NCBI RefSeq assembly: GCF_020329505.1 | Contig: NZ_JAGKJJ010000022.1 | Coordinates: 1-64,000 of the forward strand | Reading direction: 5' to 3' | Source of the DNA: Bradyrhizobium semiaridum | Lineage (GTDB): Bacteria; Pseudomonadota; Alphaproteobacteria; Rhizobiales; Xanthobacteraceae | Length of the DNA stretch: 64,000 nucleotides | Part shown: positions 1 to 10,301 of the stretch, piece after piece | How the letters are laid out: every line of letters begins with the position of its first letter | How positions within the stretch are numbered: position 1 is the stretch's first letter | The notes under the pieces: generated by a model | The model's database searches: none | What the model saw: the letters and a program-made list of their open reading frames with translations, nothing else | Told to the model about the DNA's origin: nothing | Translations under genes and position numbers: made by a program

Positions 1-1465
<1,465 letters not shown>

Positions 1466-1555
1466 CGGGACTCTCCCTGGATGCTTTGTTCTTGAACTTG
1501 TGTTGAGTAGCTGCGCGACTTGCGTCGAGACGCTACATTTCCCGCTGCTTCATAC

Positions 1556-1576
1556 TAATTTCGCACTGCGAAATTA
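1556..1576. promoter_or_regulatory. Perfect 21-bp palindrome, probable IclR operator
   Basis: Ten-base arms TAATTTCGCA and TGCGAAATTA flank a single central C with no mismatch. It lies about 90 bp upstream of the hydratase/dehydrogenase start and about 55 bp upstream of the divergent IclR gene. IclR-family proteins commonly bind short palindromes in such divergent spaces. Binding is inferred from position and symmetry. Confidence 0.7.
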
Positions 1577-1631
1577 AATTCCACATCTTGACAGCGAGGG
1601 TTATTTTGAAGCACGTGCGTTGTCAACGAGC

Positions 1632-2513
1632 ATGACAAAGCGGCAGGGAATGAAACGTCCAGTTAAGAAGGCAGCGACCGATCGTAATTTCGTCGTCGCG
1701 CTTTCCCGCGGCCTCGATGTGCTGCGCGCATTCCAGCCCAATGACGGGCTGCTCGGCAATCAGGAAATCGCGGCCCGCACCAAATTACCGAAGCCGACCA
1801 TATCCCGCCTGACCTACACGTTGACCAAGCTGGGATACCTTACACCTGTTCCAAGGTTCGAGAAGTACCAGTTGGCGCCGTCGGCGATGGCGCTGGGGTA
1901 TGCGGCGCTCGCCAATCTCGGCGTTCGGCATTTGTCCGAGCCGTATCGAGAAGAAGTGATGCGCGCGACCGGCGGCGCGGTCGCGATCGGCGGCCGCGAC
2001 CGTCACAGCATGATCTATTTCGGGCAGAGCCGGAACGGCCTTGCGCTCGGCGTGCAACTCGACGTCGGCTCGCGGGTGCCGATCGCAACCACGGCGATGG
2101 GACGTGCCTATATTTGGGCATTGCCGCCCGACGAACGCGCCGCTTTACTGCGCGAGCTGCGCGATCACTACGGCAGCCGCTGGGCCAAGATGCGCGACGG
2201 CATCGAGCGTTCCGGCGAGACGGTAGCGAAGCATGGCTTCGCGATGTCCGCCGGCGACTGGCAGGACGATGTTGCCGCGGTCGGCGTCGCCTTGAAGCTG
2301 AACGACGGAACTGGTCCCTATGCCTTCAACTGCGGAGCCCCGGCATTCCGCTTCACGGAAGACCGATTGCTCAACGACATTGGACCTCGCCTTGTCGCGA
2401 TGGTAAGGAACATTGAGCTGGCGCTTGGTGGGATGGCGCCGCAATCCAAAAAAGAAGACGGCAAGAAGTCCAGAGTAGGAGGGAAAGTTGCACGTTTGGC
2501 CGAGGGGATCTGA
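1632..2513 (+). CDS. IclR-family transcriptional regulator
   Basis: A 293-residue regulator with an N-terminal winged helix-turn-helix (SRGLDVLRAF, then LPKPTISRLTYTL as recognition helix, about residues 25-75) and a C-terminal effector domain (about 85-270) containing VGSRVPIATTAMGRAY, typical of IclR proteins that sense small carboxylic or aromatic acids. Start uncertain: a TTG lies at 1620, ATG codons at 1632 and 1650; I prefer 1632, but no candidate has a strong ribosome binding site. The lysine-rich tail is unusual. It is divergent from the fused beta-oxidation gene and only 72 bp upstream of livG in the same direction, so it may control both sides. Confidence 0.9.
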   Translation: MTKRQGMKRPVKKAATDRNFVVALSRGLDVLRAFQPNDGLLGNQEIAARTKLPKPTISRLTYTLTKLGYLTPVPRFEKYQLAPSAMALGYAALANLGVRHLSEPYREEVMRATGGAVAIGGRDRHSMIYFGQSRNGLALGVQLDVGSRVPIATTAMGRAYIWALPPDERAALLRELRDHYGSRWAKMRDGIERSGETVAKHGFAMSAGDWQDDVAAVGVALKLNDGTGPYAFNCGAPAFRFTEDRLLNDIGPRLVAMVRNIELALGGMAPQSKKEDGKKSRVGGKVARLAEGI

Positions 2514-2585
2514 CAGCCGCCATCATGACCGGCGATGCACATCGCAAGGTCGCTCGCACCGCGTGACGATGGCGGGCGAGACGAG

Positions 2586-3383
2586 ATGACGCAGGCACAG
2601 CTCGCGCAGGGGAATAATCCCCTGCTCGCGGTTCGCGACGTCAGCGTCGTGTTCGGCGGCATCATCGCGCTCAATGGCGTGTCGTTCGACATGCGCAGCG
2701 GAAACATCCTCGGCCTGATCGGACCGAACGGCGCCGGCAAGACCACGCTGTTCAACTGCCTGTCGCGGCTCTACCAGCCCTCCTCCGGCGACATCCTGAT
2801 GGAAGGCAAGAGCATACTGTCGCGCCCGCCGCACCGGATCGCGGAGATCGGCATCGGCCGCACCTTCCAGAACGTCGCGCTGTTTCCCAATCTGTCTGTC
2901 ATCGACAATGTCCGCGTCGGCGCGCATGCGCGCACCTCGAGCGACATCGTCAGCGACTCGCTGAAGCTCGCCTGGGTCCGCCGCGGCGAAGCCGACATGA
3001 ACAAGAAGGTGCACGAGATCCTCGCTTATCTCGACCTCGAGAGTGTCGCGCACACCGTGGTCTCCGGCCTGCCGTTCGGCACCCAGAAGCGCGTCGAGCT
3101 AGGGCGCGCCTTGGCCGCGGATCCGAAGATCCTGCTGCTCGACGAGCCGGCCGGCGGCCTCAACCACGAGGAAGTCTACGTGCTCGGCGACCTGATCCGC
3201 AAAATCCGCGACGAGCGCAAGATCACCGTGCTGCTGGTCGAGCATCACATGGGACTCGTGATGTCGATCGCCGACCACGTCGTCGCGCTCAACTTCGGCC
3301 GCAAGCTCGCCGAGGGCACGCCGGCCCAGGTCCAGGCCGACCCGGATGTGATCAAGGCCTATCTGGGGAGCAAGGACCAATGA
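2586..3383 (+). CDS. livG: Branched-chain amino acid-type ABC transporter ATPase LivG
   Basis: Cytoplasmic ATPase subunit of a LIV-type importer (265 aa). Walker A GPNGAGKT at about 46-53, signature LPFGTQKRVE at about 162, Walker B ILLLDEP at about 182 and the H-loop histidine at about 210 are all present. The C-terminal PDVIKAYLG is typical of LivG. An ATG 51 bp upstream (2535) is in frame, but the protein from 2586 matches the family's length better. The stop overlaps the start of livF as ATGA, so the two are translationally coupled. Confidence 0.94.
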   Translation: MTQAQLAQGNNPLLAVRDVSVVFGGIIALNGVSFDMRSGNILGLIGPNGAGKTTLFNCLSRLYQPSSGDILMEGKSILSRPPHRIAEIGIGRTFQNVALFPNLSVIDNVRVGAHARTSSDIVSDSLKLAWVRRGEADMNKKVHEILAYLDLESVAHTVVSGLPFGTQKRVELGRALAADPKILLLDEPAGGLNHEEVYVLGDLIRKIRDERKITVLLVEHHMGLVMSIADHVVALNFGRKLAEGTPAQVQADPDVIKAYLGSKDQ

Positions 3384-4093
3384 CCGCGATGCTCAACGTC
3401 AAGGACCTGCGCGCCTATTACGGCCAGGTCCAGGCCCTGCACGGCCTCACCTTCTCGCTCAACGAGGGTTCGCTGACCACGCTGCTCGGCGCCAACGGCG
3501 CCGGCAAGACCACCACGCTGCGCGCGATCTGCAACATGGTGCGCTCGACCGGCGCGATCGAGTTCGAGGGCAAGCCGATCGGCGCCCGTTCCACCGAGAA
3601 CGTGGTCCGCCTCGGCATCGCCCATGTGCCGCAGGGCCGCGGCACCTTCACCAACATGACGGTGGAGGAGAATTTGCAGCTCGGCGCCATCAGCCGATCC
3701 GACAAGAAGGCCATCGTCGCCGACATCGAGCGGATGTACGAGCACTTCCCGGTGCTGAAGCAGCGCTACACCCAGCAGGCCGGCACGCTGTCCGGCGGCG
3801 AGCAGCAGATGCTCGCGGTGGCGCGCGCGCTGATGCTGCGGCCGCGGCTGATGCTGCTCGACGAGCCGTCGTTTGGCCTCGCGCCGCTGATCGTGCGCGA
3901 CCTGTTCCGCATCCTCGGCAAGATCAATCGCGAGGAGAAGGTGACCATCCTGGTGGTCGAGCAGAACGCCCAGCTGGCGCTCGAGCTCGCCGACCAGGCC
4001 TATGTGATCGAAACCGGACGGATCGTGATGTCGGGCAATGCCAAGGACATCGCGAACAACGAAGACGTCCGCAAATCCTATCTCGGCTACTGA
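3380..4093 (+). CDS. livF: Branched-chain amino acid-type ABC transporter ATPase LivF
   Basis: Second ATPase of the same importer (237 aa, family-typical). Walker A GANGAGKT (37-44), LSGGEQQ signature (137-143) and Walker B LMLLDEP (157-163) are intact, and VPQGRGTFTNMTVEEN is the LivF Q-loop region. LivG and LivF form the heterodimeric motor under the LivH/LivM channel. The gene overlaps livG by 4 bp and is followed 12 bp later by livH. The order G-F-H-M differs from the H-M-G-F order of the familiar E. coli operon. Confidence 0.95.
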   Translation: MTAMLNVKDLRAYYGQVQALHGLTFSLNEGSLTTLLGANGAGKTTTLRAICNMVRSTGAIEFEGKPIGARSTENVVRLGIAHVPQGRGTFTNMTVEENLQLGAISRSDKKAIVADIERMYEHFPVLKQRYTQQAGTLSGGEQQMLAVARALMLRPRLMLLDEPSFGLAPLIVRDLFRILGKINREEKVTILVVEQNAQLALELADQAYVIETGRIVMSGNAKDIANNEDVRKSYLGY

Positions 4094-4105
4094 GGAGCAG
4101 GCACC

Positions 4106-4984
4106 ATGGAGCTTTTTGCCAACCAGGTCCTGGCCGGCATCGCGACCGGCGCGATCTACGCCTGCATGGCGCTCGCCGTGGTCATGATCTATCAGGCGAT
4201 CGACCATCTCAATTTCGCCCAGGGCGAAATGGCGATGTTCTCGACCTTCATCTCCTGGCAGCTGATGCAGTGGGGCGTGCCGTACTGGGGCGCCTTCGTG
4301 CTGACCGTGGCGTTCTCCTTCGCGGCCGGCATCGTGATCGAGCGGCTGCTGTTCAAGCCGCTCGCCAAGGCGCCGGTACTGACCAACGTCGCCGGCTTCA
4401 TCGCGCTCTACGCCATCATCAACTCGGTGGCCGGCCTGATCTGGGACTTCACCATCAAGCAGTATCCGACGCCGTTCGGCTCCTCGCCGTTCCTCGGCAG
4501 CCAGCTGATCTCGACCCACCAAGCCGGCATGATCGGCATCACCCTGTTGATGCTGGTGCTGCTGTTCTTCTTCTTCCGCTTCACGCGGGTCGGCCTTGCG
4601 ATGCGTGCGGCGGCCTCGCTGCCTGAATCGGCCCGGCTGGTCGGCATCAACACCTCGTGGATGATCGCGCTCGGCTGGGGCATGGCGGCCGCGATCGGCT
4701 CGATCGCCGGCATGATGATCGCTCCCGTCGTGTTCCTCGAACCCAACATGATGCTCGGCGTGCTGATCTACGGCTTTGCCGCCGCGGTGCTCGGCGGCCT
4801 CTCCAGCCCGTTCGGCGCGGTGGTCGGCGGCTTCCTGGTCGGCATCTTCGAGAACCTCGTCGGCACCTACATCCCCGGCGTCGGCAATGAGCTGAAACTT
4901 CCGATCGCGCTCGCGCTGATCGTCACCGTCCTGGTCGTCAAACCGGCAGGCCTGTTCGGCCGGGCCATCGTCAAGCGAGTTTGA
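4106..4984 (+). CDS. livH: Branched-chain amino acid-type ABC permease LivH
   Basis: Inner-membrane channel subunit (292 aa), about eight hydrophobic segments. The early LNFAQGEMAMFSTF segment is the LivH family hallmark, and AVLGGLSSPFGAVVGGF is the conserved loop near the C-terminus that contacts the ATPases. An AGGAGCAGG ribosome binding site precedes the ATG. It ends 2 bp before livM. The substrate is unknown; this permease class carries amino acids, amides, urea and aromatic acids. Confidence 0.94.
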   Translation: MELFANQVLAGIATGAIYACMALAVVMIYQAIDHLNFAQGEMAMFSTFISWQLMQWGVPYWGAFVLTVAFSFAAGIVIERLLFKPLAKAPVLTNVAGFIALYAIINSVAGLIWDFTIKQYPTPFGSSPFLGSQLISTHQAGMIGITLLMLVLLFFFFRFTRVGLAMRAAASLPESARLVGINTSWMIALGWGMAAAIGSIAGMMIAPVVFLEPNMMLGVLIYGFAAAVLGGLSSPFGAVVGGFLVGIFENLVGTYIPGVGNELKLPIALALIVTVLVVKPAGLFGRAIVKRV

Positions 4985-4986
4985 TC

Positions 4987-6003
4987 ATGAGCGCCGCTGA
5001 AGAAGTCGTCACAGAAGCCCCGGCCGTCGAGGCCGTTCCCAAGCGTGCCATGACGCTCGGCTATGGCACCTCGCTCGCGGTGCTGGCCGCGCTGATCCTG
5101 ATCCCGCTGTTCGTCAAGAACTTCATCATCTTCCAGATGACGATGTTGCTGATCTACGGCCTTGCTGTGCTGGCACTCAACATCCTGACCGGCGGCAGCG
5201 GCCAGTTCTCGCTCGGCCAGAGCGCGTTCTACGCGGTCGGCGCCTATACGTCGGCGATCCTGATGGAGCATGCGGGCATGAACTACGCCCTCACGCTGCC
5301 GATCGCCGGCCTCATCTGCTTCGGCTTCGGCTTCCTGTTCGGCCAGCCTGCGCTGCGGCTGTCCGGCGTTTACCTCGCGCTGGCGACCTTCGCGCTCGCC
5401 ACCGCGATGCCGCAGTTGCTCAAGCTCGGCTATTTCGAGCACTGGACCGGCGGCGTGCAAGGCCTCGTCGTCACCAAGCCGGATGCGCCGTTCGGCCTGC
5501 CGATGGGGCAGGACATGTGGCTGTACTACTTCACGCTGGCGGTTTCGATCGCGATCTACGTCGCCTCGGTGAACCTGCTGCGCTCGCGATCCGGCCGCGC
5601 CTTCATGGCGATCCGCGACAACGAGATCGCGGCGTCCGCGATGGGCGTCGACGTCGCGCTGTACAAGACGCTGGCGTTCGGCGTCTCGGCCGGCATCACC
5701 GGCGTCGCCGGCGGCCTCGGCGCCATCGCCGTGCAGTTCGTCGCGCCCGACGGCTACACCATCACGCTCGCGATCTCGCTGTTCCTCGGCATGGTCGTCG
5801 GCGGCGTCGGCTGGCTGCCCGGCTCGATCGTCGGCTCGGCCTTCATCATCTTCGTGCCGAACATCGCCGAAAGCATTTCCAAGGGCCTCTCCGGCGCGGT
5901 GTTCGGCGTGCTCCTGTTCCTCGTCATCTTCCTCGTGCCGCATGGCGCCAGGCAGGTCGCGATCGTTGCCCAGCAGCTGATCGCAAAGCTCAAGAAGAAC
6001 TGA
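4987..6003 (+). CDS. livM: Branched-chain amino acid-type ABC permease LivM
   Basis: Partner channel subunit (338 aa). After a charged N-terminus it has the LivM signature GGSGQFSLGQSAFYAVGAY and the conserved ENEIAASAMGV-type cytoplasmic loop (read here as RDNEIAASAMGV). A TTG at 4981 overlaps the livH stop, but the ATG at 4987 is the natural start. Together with livG, livF and livH it completes one importer, followed directly by four candidate binding proteins. Confidence 0.94.
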   Translation: MSAAEEVVTEAPAVEAVPKRAMTLGYGTSLAVLAALILIPLFVKNFIIFQMTMLLIYGLAVLALNILTGGSGQFSLGQSAFYAVGAYTSAILMEHAGMNYALTLPIAGLICFGFGFLFGQPALRLSGVYLALATFALATAMPQLLKLGYFEHWTGGVQGLVVTKPDAPFGLPMGQDMWLYYFTLAVSIAIYVASVNLLRSRSGRAFMAIRDNEIAASAMGVDVALYKTLAFGVSAGITGVAGGLGAIAVQFVAPDGYTITLAISLFLGMVVGGVGWLPGSIVGSAFIIFVPNIAESISKGLSGAVFGVLLFLVIFLVPHGARQVAIVAQQLIAKLKKN

Positions 6004-6032
6004 GATTAGATAGAACAAAACCAGGAGACATT

Positions 6033-7262
6033 ATGCTTTTGACTGTACGGATCGCCGCGATTTCCGCGGCGATCGTCGCTGTTGCTGCGACGTCGTCTGC
6101 CGCGCTCGCCCAGAAGAAGTACGACACCGGCGCGAGCGATACCGAGATCAAGATCGGCAACATCATGCCGTATTCGGGCCCGGCATCCGCCTACGGCGTG
6201 ATCGGCAAGACCGAAGAAGCCTATTTCAGGATGATCAACGATCAGGGCGGCATCAACGGCCGCAAGGTCAACTTCGTCAGCTATGACGACGCCTACTCCC
6301 CGCCCAAGGCGGTCGAGCAGGTGCGCAAGCTGGTCGAGAGCGACGAGGTGCTGGCGGTCTTCAACCCGCTCGGCACGCCCTCGAACACCGCGATCCAGAA
6401 ATACCTGAACTCCAAGAAGATCCCGCAGCTGTTCGTTGCTACCGGCGCCACCAAGTGGAACGATCCGAAGAACTTCCCGTGGACCATCGGCTGGCAGCCG
6501 AGCTACCAGAGCGAAGCGCAAATCTACGCCAAGTGGCTGATGAAGGAGAAGCCCGACGCCAAGATCGCGATCCTCTATCAGAACGACGATTTCGGCAAAG
6601 ACTACCTCAAGGGCACCAAGGACGGCTTCGGCGCCAAGGCTTCCTCCGCCATCATCATGGAAGAGAGCTATGAGGTGTCCGAGCCCTCGATCGACGGCCA
6701 CATCGTCAAGATCAAGGCCGCCAATCCGGACGTGCTGTTGATCTACACCACGCCGAAGTTCGGCGCGCAGACCATCAAGAAGACCGCCGAGCTCGGCTGG
6801 AAGCCGCTGCAGATCATCACCAACGTGTCGATCTCGGTCGGCAGCGTGATGCAGCCGGCCGGCTTCGACAACGCCCAGAACGTGCTCTCGGCCGCCTATG
6901 CCAAGGACGGTTCCGACCCGCAATGGGCCAACGATCCCGGCATGAAGAAGTGGAATGCGTTCCTCGACAAGTACATGCCTGGTGTCGACAAGACCGACAA
7001 CGGCGTCGTCTACGGCTACGGCGCGGCCCAGACCCTGGCCAAGGTGCTCGAAATGTGCGGCGACGACCTCACCCGCGCCAACGTCATGAAGCAGGCGGCG
7101 AGCCTGAAGGATTTTGCGCCGGACACGCTGCTGCCCGGCGTCAAGATCAACACCTCGGCCACCGACTTCGCCCCGATCGCGCAGCTGCAGATGCAGCGCT
7201 TCAAGGGCCAGAAATGGGAGCTGTTCGGCGAGATCATCTCGGGCGACGTCCCGTCCGAGTAA
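6033..7262 (+). CDS. Periplasmic LIV-type substrate-binding protein, tandem copy 1
   Basis: Exported type I periplasmic binding protein (409 aa) delivering ligand to the LivHMGF importer. A Sec signal peptide occupies residues 1-26 (cleavage near SSAALA/Q). The mature N-terminus IKIGNIMPYSGPASAYGVIG and the LFVATGATKWNDP ligand loop are typical of the family. Strong AGGAG 5 bases before the ATG. Just 29 bp after livM, so probably in the same transcript, and followed by an intrinsic terminator. Closely related to the next three genes, for example the shared GINGRK, YQNDDFGKDYLKG and VMKQAASLKDFAPDTLLPG stretches. Confidence 0.93.
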   Translation: MLLTVRIAAISAAIVAVAATSSAALAQKKYDTGASDTEIKIGNIMPYSGPASAYGVIGKTEEAYFRMINDQGGINGRKVNFVSYDDAYSPPKAVEQVRKLVESDEVLAVFNPLGTPSNTAIQKYLNSKKIPQLFVATGATKWNDPKNFPWTIGWQPSYQSEAQIYAKWLMKEKPDAKIAILYQNDDFGKDYLKGTKDGFGAKASSAIIMEESYEVSEPSIDGHIVKIKAANPDVLLIYTTPKFGAQTIKKTAELGWKPLQIITNVSISVGSVMQPAGFDNAQNVLSAAYAKDGSDPQWANDPGMKKWNAFLDKYMPGVDKTDNGVVYGYGAAQTLAKVLEMCGDDLTRANVMKQAASLKDFAPDTLLPGVKINTSATDFAPIAQLQMQRFKGQKWELFGEIISGDVPSE

Positions 7263-7291
7263 CGCTGCACTGCGGAAACAAGAACGGCCTC

Positions 7292-7323
7292 GCCTCCGCG
7301 ACCAATGTCGCGGGGGCTTTTTG
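7292..7323 (+). terminator. Intrinsic terminator after binding protein 1
   Basis: A stem with CCTCCGCGAC on the left and GTCGCGGGGG on the right around a CAAT loop, followed by CTTTTTG. It probably ends most liv-operon transcripts, so the following binding-protein gene needs its own promoter or read-through. Confidence 0.8.
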
Positions 7324-7383
7324 TTGACGCTTGGTGCCGATCGTATTGAATACGCGCACCAAGAAACACGAGGTGGGGAAACC

Positions 7384-8610
7384 ATGATTGCGGCACGCCA
7401 GTTGCTGACCGCGCTCTCGTCGGCGCTCGTGATATCAGCGGCGACCTGCACCGTCGCGATGGCCCAGAAAGCCTACGACGCCGGCGCCAGCGACACCGAG
7501 ATCCGGATCGGCAACATCATGCCCTACAGCGGTCCCGCCTCGGCCTATGGCGTGATCGGCCGGACCGAGGCCGCCTATTTCAAGATGCTCAACGAGCAGG
7601 GCGGCATCAACGGCCGCAAGGTCACCTTCATCTCCTATGACGACGGCTATTCGCCGGCGAAGACGGTGGAGCAGGCCCGCAAGCTGGTCGAGAGCGACAA
7701 CGTGCTGCTGATCTTCAATTCGCTCGGCACCTCGACCAACGCCGCGATCCGCAAATACATGAACGAGAAGCAGGTGCCGCAGCTGTTCGTCGCCTCCGGC
7801 TCCTCGAAATGGAACGATCCCAAGGACTATCCATGGACCATGGGCTGGCAGCCGTCCTACCAGGACGAGGCACGCGTCTACGCGAAATACATCATGAAGC
7901 ACAAGCCGGATGCCAAGGTCGGCGTGCTCTACCAGAATGATGATTTCGGCAAGGACTACCTGAAGGGGCTGAAAGCCGCCTTTGCCGATAAGGCGGTTAT
8001 GATCGTCGCCGAGGAAGCCTACGAGACTAGCGAGCCCACCATCGACAATCGCATCGTCAAGCTGAAGGCCTCCGGCGCCGACACTCTCATCAGCATCACC
8101 ACGCCGAAATTTGCCGCGCAGGCAATCAAGAAGGCGGCCGAGATCGCCTGGACGCCGCTGCAGATCCTCACCGACGTGTCGGCTTCGGTCGGCGGCGTGA
8201 TGCAGCCGGCCGGCTTCGAGAACTCGCAGGGCGTGCTGTCCGCCGCCTATCTCAAGGATGCCGCCGATCCGCAATGGGACAAGGATCCCGGCATGCAGAA
8301 ATTCCTGAGCTTCCTCAGGACGCATTACCCCGAAGGCAACCGGTTCGACGGCGCCACCGTGTTCGGTTATGCCGCCGCGCAGACCATGGCGAAGGTGCTG
8401 GAGATGTGCGGCGACGACCTCACCCATGCCAATGTCATGAAACAGGCGGCGAGCCTGAAGGACTTTGCTCCCGACACGCTGCTGCCCGGCATCACCATCA
8501 ACACCTCCCCCACCGATTTCGCACCGATCAAGCAGCTGCAGCTGATGCGCTTCAAGGGCGAGAAGTGGGAGCTGTTCGGCGACATCATGTCGGCCAGCCT
8601 CGGCCATTGA
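7384..8610 (+). CDS. Periplasmic LIV-type substrate-binding protein, tandem copy 2
   Basis: Paralogue of the preceding gene (408 aa) with its own signal peptide (1-27, ending VAMA/Q). The fold-defining segments are kept, but the ligand loop reads LFVASGSSKWNDP where copies 1, 3 and 4 have LFVATGATKWNDP, so ligand preference may differ. The ATG at 7384 follows GAGGTGGGG; an open frame reaches further upstream but lacks a signal peptide. Terminators on both sides make it a separate or weakly coupled unit. Confidence 0.92.
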   Translation: MIAARQLLTALSSALVISAATCTVAMAQKAYDAGASDTEIRIGNIMPYSGPASAYGVIGRTEAAYFKMLNEQGGINGRKVTFISYDDGYSPAKTVEQARKLVESDNVLLIFNSLGTSTNAAIRKYMNEKQVPQLFVASGSSKWNDPKDYPWTMGWQPSYQDEARVYAKYIMKHKPDAKVGVLYQNDDFGKDYLKGLKAAFADKAVMIVAEEAYETSEPTIDNRIVKLKASGADTLISITTPKFAAQAIKKAAEIAWTPLQILTDVSASVGGVMQPAGFENSQGVLSAAYLKDAADPQWDKDPGMQKFLSFLRTHYPEGNRFDGATVFGYAAAQTMAKVLEMCGDDLTHANVMKQAASLKDFAPDTLLPGITINTSPTDFAPIKQLQLMRFKGEKWELFGDIMSASLGH

Positions 8611-8739
8611 GCCGTGCGCCCCGTACAGATACGGGAGACTTGTAAGGGGGACTTGTACACGAGACTTGGCGAAATCTTGAGCAGCCCTGGTCTTTAGCGG
8701 CCCTTGGCGGTCCGCCCTGACCCGGTCGACTAAAGATGC

Positions 8740-8769
8740 AGCCCCTGCAGCGATGCCGCTGGGGCTTTT
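8740..8769 (+). terminator. Intrinsic terminator after binding protein 2
   Basis: AGCCCC pairs with GGGGCT across an imperfect inner stem, followed directly by TTTTC. It sits about 130 bp after the stop codon. Between gene and terminator is a short triplicated GAGACTTG-like motif (8636-8676) of unknown meaning. Confidence 0.72.
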
Positions 8770-8872
8770 CATTGAGGCGGGCCAGGTAAAATGATAATCA
8801 GAACCGACAACAAAGAGCCTTCGGCACAGAAGGCCGCGACACGTCATCGGCAACAACAGGGAGAGAAACGTC

Positions 8873-10099
8873 ATGTCCCCGACACGACAACTTGCGGTCG
8901 TTGCGGCCGCGTTCGCGCTCGTCACCGCCTCGGGCAGTGCGGCGCTGGCCCAGAAGAAATACGACACCGGCGCCACCGACACCGAGATCAAGATCGGCAA
9001 CATCATGCCCTACAGCGGTCCCGCCTCCGCCTACGGCGTGATCGGCCGTACTGAGGCCGCCTATTTCAAGATGATCAACGATCAGGGCGGCATCAACGGC
9101 CGCAAGATCAACTTCATCTCCTATGACGACAATTATTCGCCACCGAAGACGGTGGAGCAGGCCCGCAAGCTGGTCGAAAGCGACGAGGTGCTGCTGATCT
9201 TCAATTCGCTCGGCACGCCGCCGAACTCTGCGATCCAGAAGTACATGAACCAGAAGAAGGTGCCGCAGCTGTTCGTCGCCACCGGCGCCACCAAGTGGAA
9301 CGACCCGCAGAATTTTCCCTGGACGATGGGCTGGCAGCCCAACTACCAGAGCGAAACCGTCATCTACGCCAAATACATTCTGAAGAATCATCCGAACGCC
9401 AAGATCGCGGTGCTCTACCAGAACGACGATTACGGCAAGGATTACCTGAAGGGCCTCAAGGACGGGCTGGGCGCAAAGGCCGCCTCGATGATCGTCGCCG
9501 AGGACAGCTACGAGGTCTCCGAGCCGACCATCGATTCCCACATCGTGCGGCTGAAGGCCTCGGGCGCCGACGTCTTCATGAACATCACCACGCCGAAATT
9601 CGCGGCGCAGGCGATCAAGAAGAACGCCGAGCTCGGCTGGAAGCCGCTGCACTTCCTCAACAACGTCTCGGGCTCGATCGGCAGCGTGATCAAGCCGGCG
9701 GGATTCGAGAACGCGCAGGACATCATCTCCTCGCAATATTTCAAGGATCCGACCGACGCGCAGTGGAAAACCGACAAGGCCATGATCGCGTGGAACGAGT
9801 TCCTGGATAAGTACTATCCGGAAGCCAACCGCAGCGACGCCTCCGTGATGTACGCCTACATCGTCTCGCAGGGCCTGGTGCACGTCCTCAAGGCCTGCGG
9901 CGACAACCTGACCCGCGAGAACGTCATGAAGCAGGCCGCCAGCATTCGCGACTACGAACCTGCCGGCCTGTTGCCCGGCGTCAAAGTCAACACCTCGGCG
10001 ACCGATTTCGCACCGCTCTCGCAGTTGCAACTGATCCGCTTCAAGGGCGAGACCTGGGAGCGCTTCGGTGAAGTCCTGAGCGGCGACGTCGGCGGCTGA
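8873..10099 (+). CDS. Periplasmic LIV-type substrate-binding protein, tandem copy 3
   Basis: Third paralogue (408 aa), signal peptide 1-26 (cleavage near SAALA/Q), ATG preceded by AGGGAGAG. It keeps LFVATGATKWNDP and YQNDDYGKDYLKG but is the most divergent in the C-terminal lobe (KACGDNLTRENVMKQAASIRDYEPAGLLPG, given here in pieces: KACGDNLTRENV and SIRDYEPAGLLPG). A GATAAT hexamer at 8793-8798 upstream could be a -10 element, but its -35 is poor. Followed by a strong terminator. Confidence 0.92.
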   Translation: MSPTRQLAVVAAAFALVTASGSAALAQKKYDTGATDTEIKIGNIMPYSGPASAYGVIGRTEAAYFKMINDQGGINGRKINFISYDDNYSPPKTVEQARKLVESDEVLLIFNSLGTPPNSAIQKYMNQKKVPQLFVATGATKWNDPQNFPWTMGWQPNYQSETVIYAKYILKNHPNAKIAVLYQNDDYGKDYLKGLKDGLGAKAASMIVAEDSYEVSEPTIDSHIVRLKASGADVFMNITTPKFAAQAIKKNAELGWKPLHFLNNVSGSIGSVIKPAGFENAQDIISSQYFKDPTDAQWKTDKAMIAWNEFLDKYYPEANRSDASVMYAYIVSQGLVHVLKACGDNLTRENVMKQAASIRDYEPAGLLPGVKVNTSATDFAPLSQLQLIRFKGETWERFGEVLSGDVGG

Positions 10100-10127
10100 C
10101 GCAGACCATCGCCTGGCCGGTTACGGA

Positions 10128-10159
10128 AGCCCCTGCGGCCACGCCGCAGAGGCTTTTTG
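10128..10159 (+). terminator. Intrinsic terminator after binding protein 3
   Basis: GCCCCTGCGGC pairs almost perfectly with GCCGCAGAGGC around a CAC loop, followed by TTTTTG. The three tandem genes each end in a similar CCCC...GGGG-type stem, suggesting that the terminators were duplicated with the genes. Confidence 0.8.
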
Positions 10160-10301
10160 TTGGCCATGGCACCGGCGCGTTCGGCGGAGCGGCAATCGCG
10201 CCCCGCGCTTACACTTTGGCGGGCGATGGGCTAGTTTGCCGCGCCTGAGATCAAGAAGACATCGATGCCCCTAAGGGGCACGAACGAGGAGTTTCCGGGA
10301 A

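Noticed and set aside
1588..1593. TTGACA upstream of the first IclR gene as a -35 element.
   Set aside because: No acceptable -10 at 16-18 bp; the hexamer alone is not enough to call a promoter.
8636..8676. Triplicated GAGACTTG-like motif as a regulatory array.
   Set aside because: Only three imperfect short units with uneven spacing after a stop codon; too weak to support a role.
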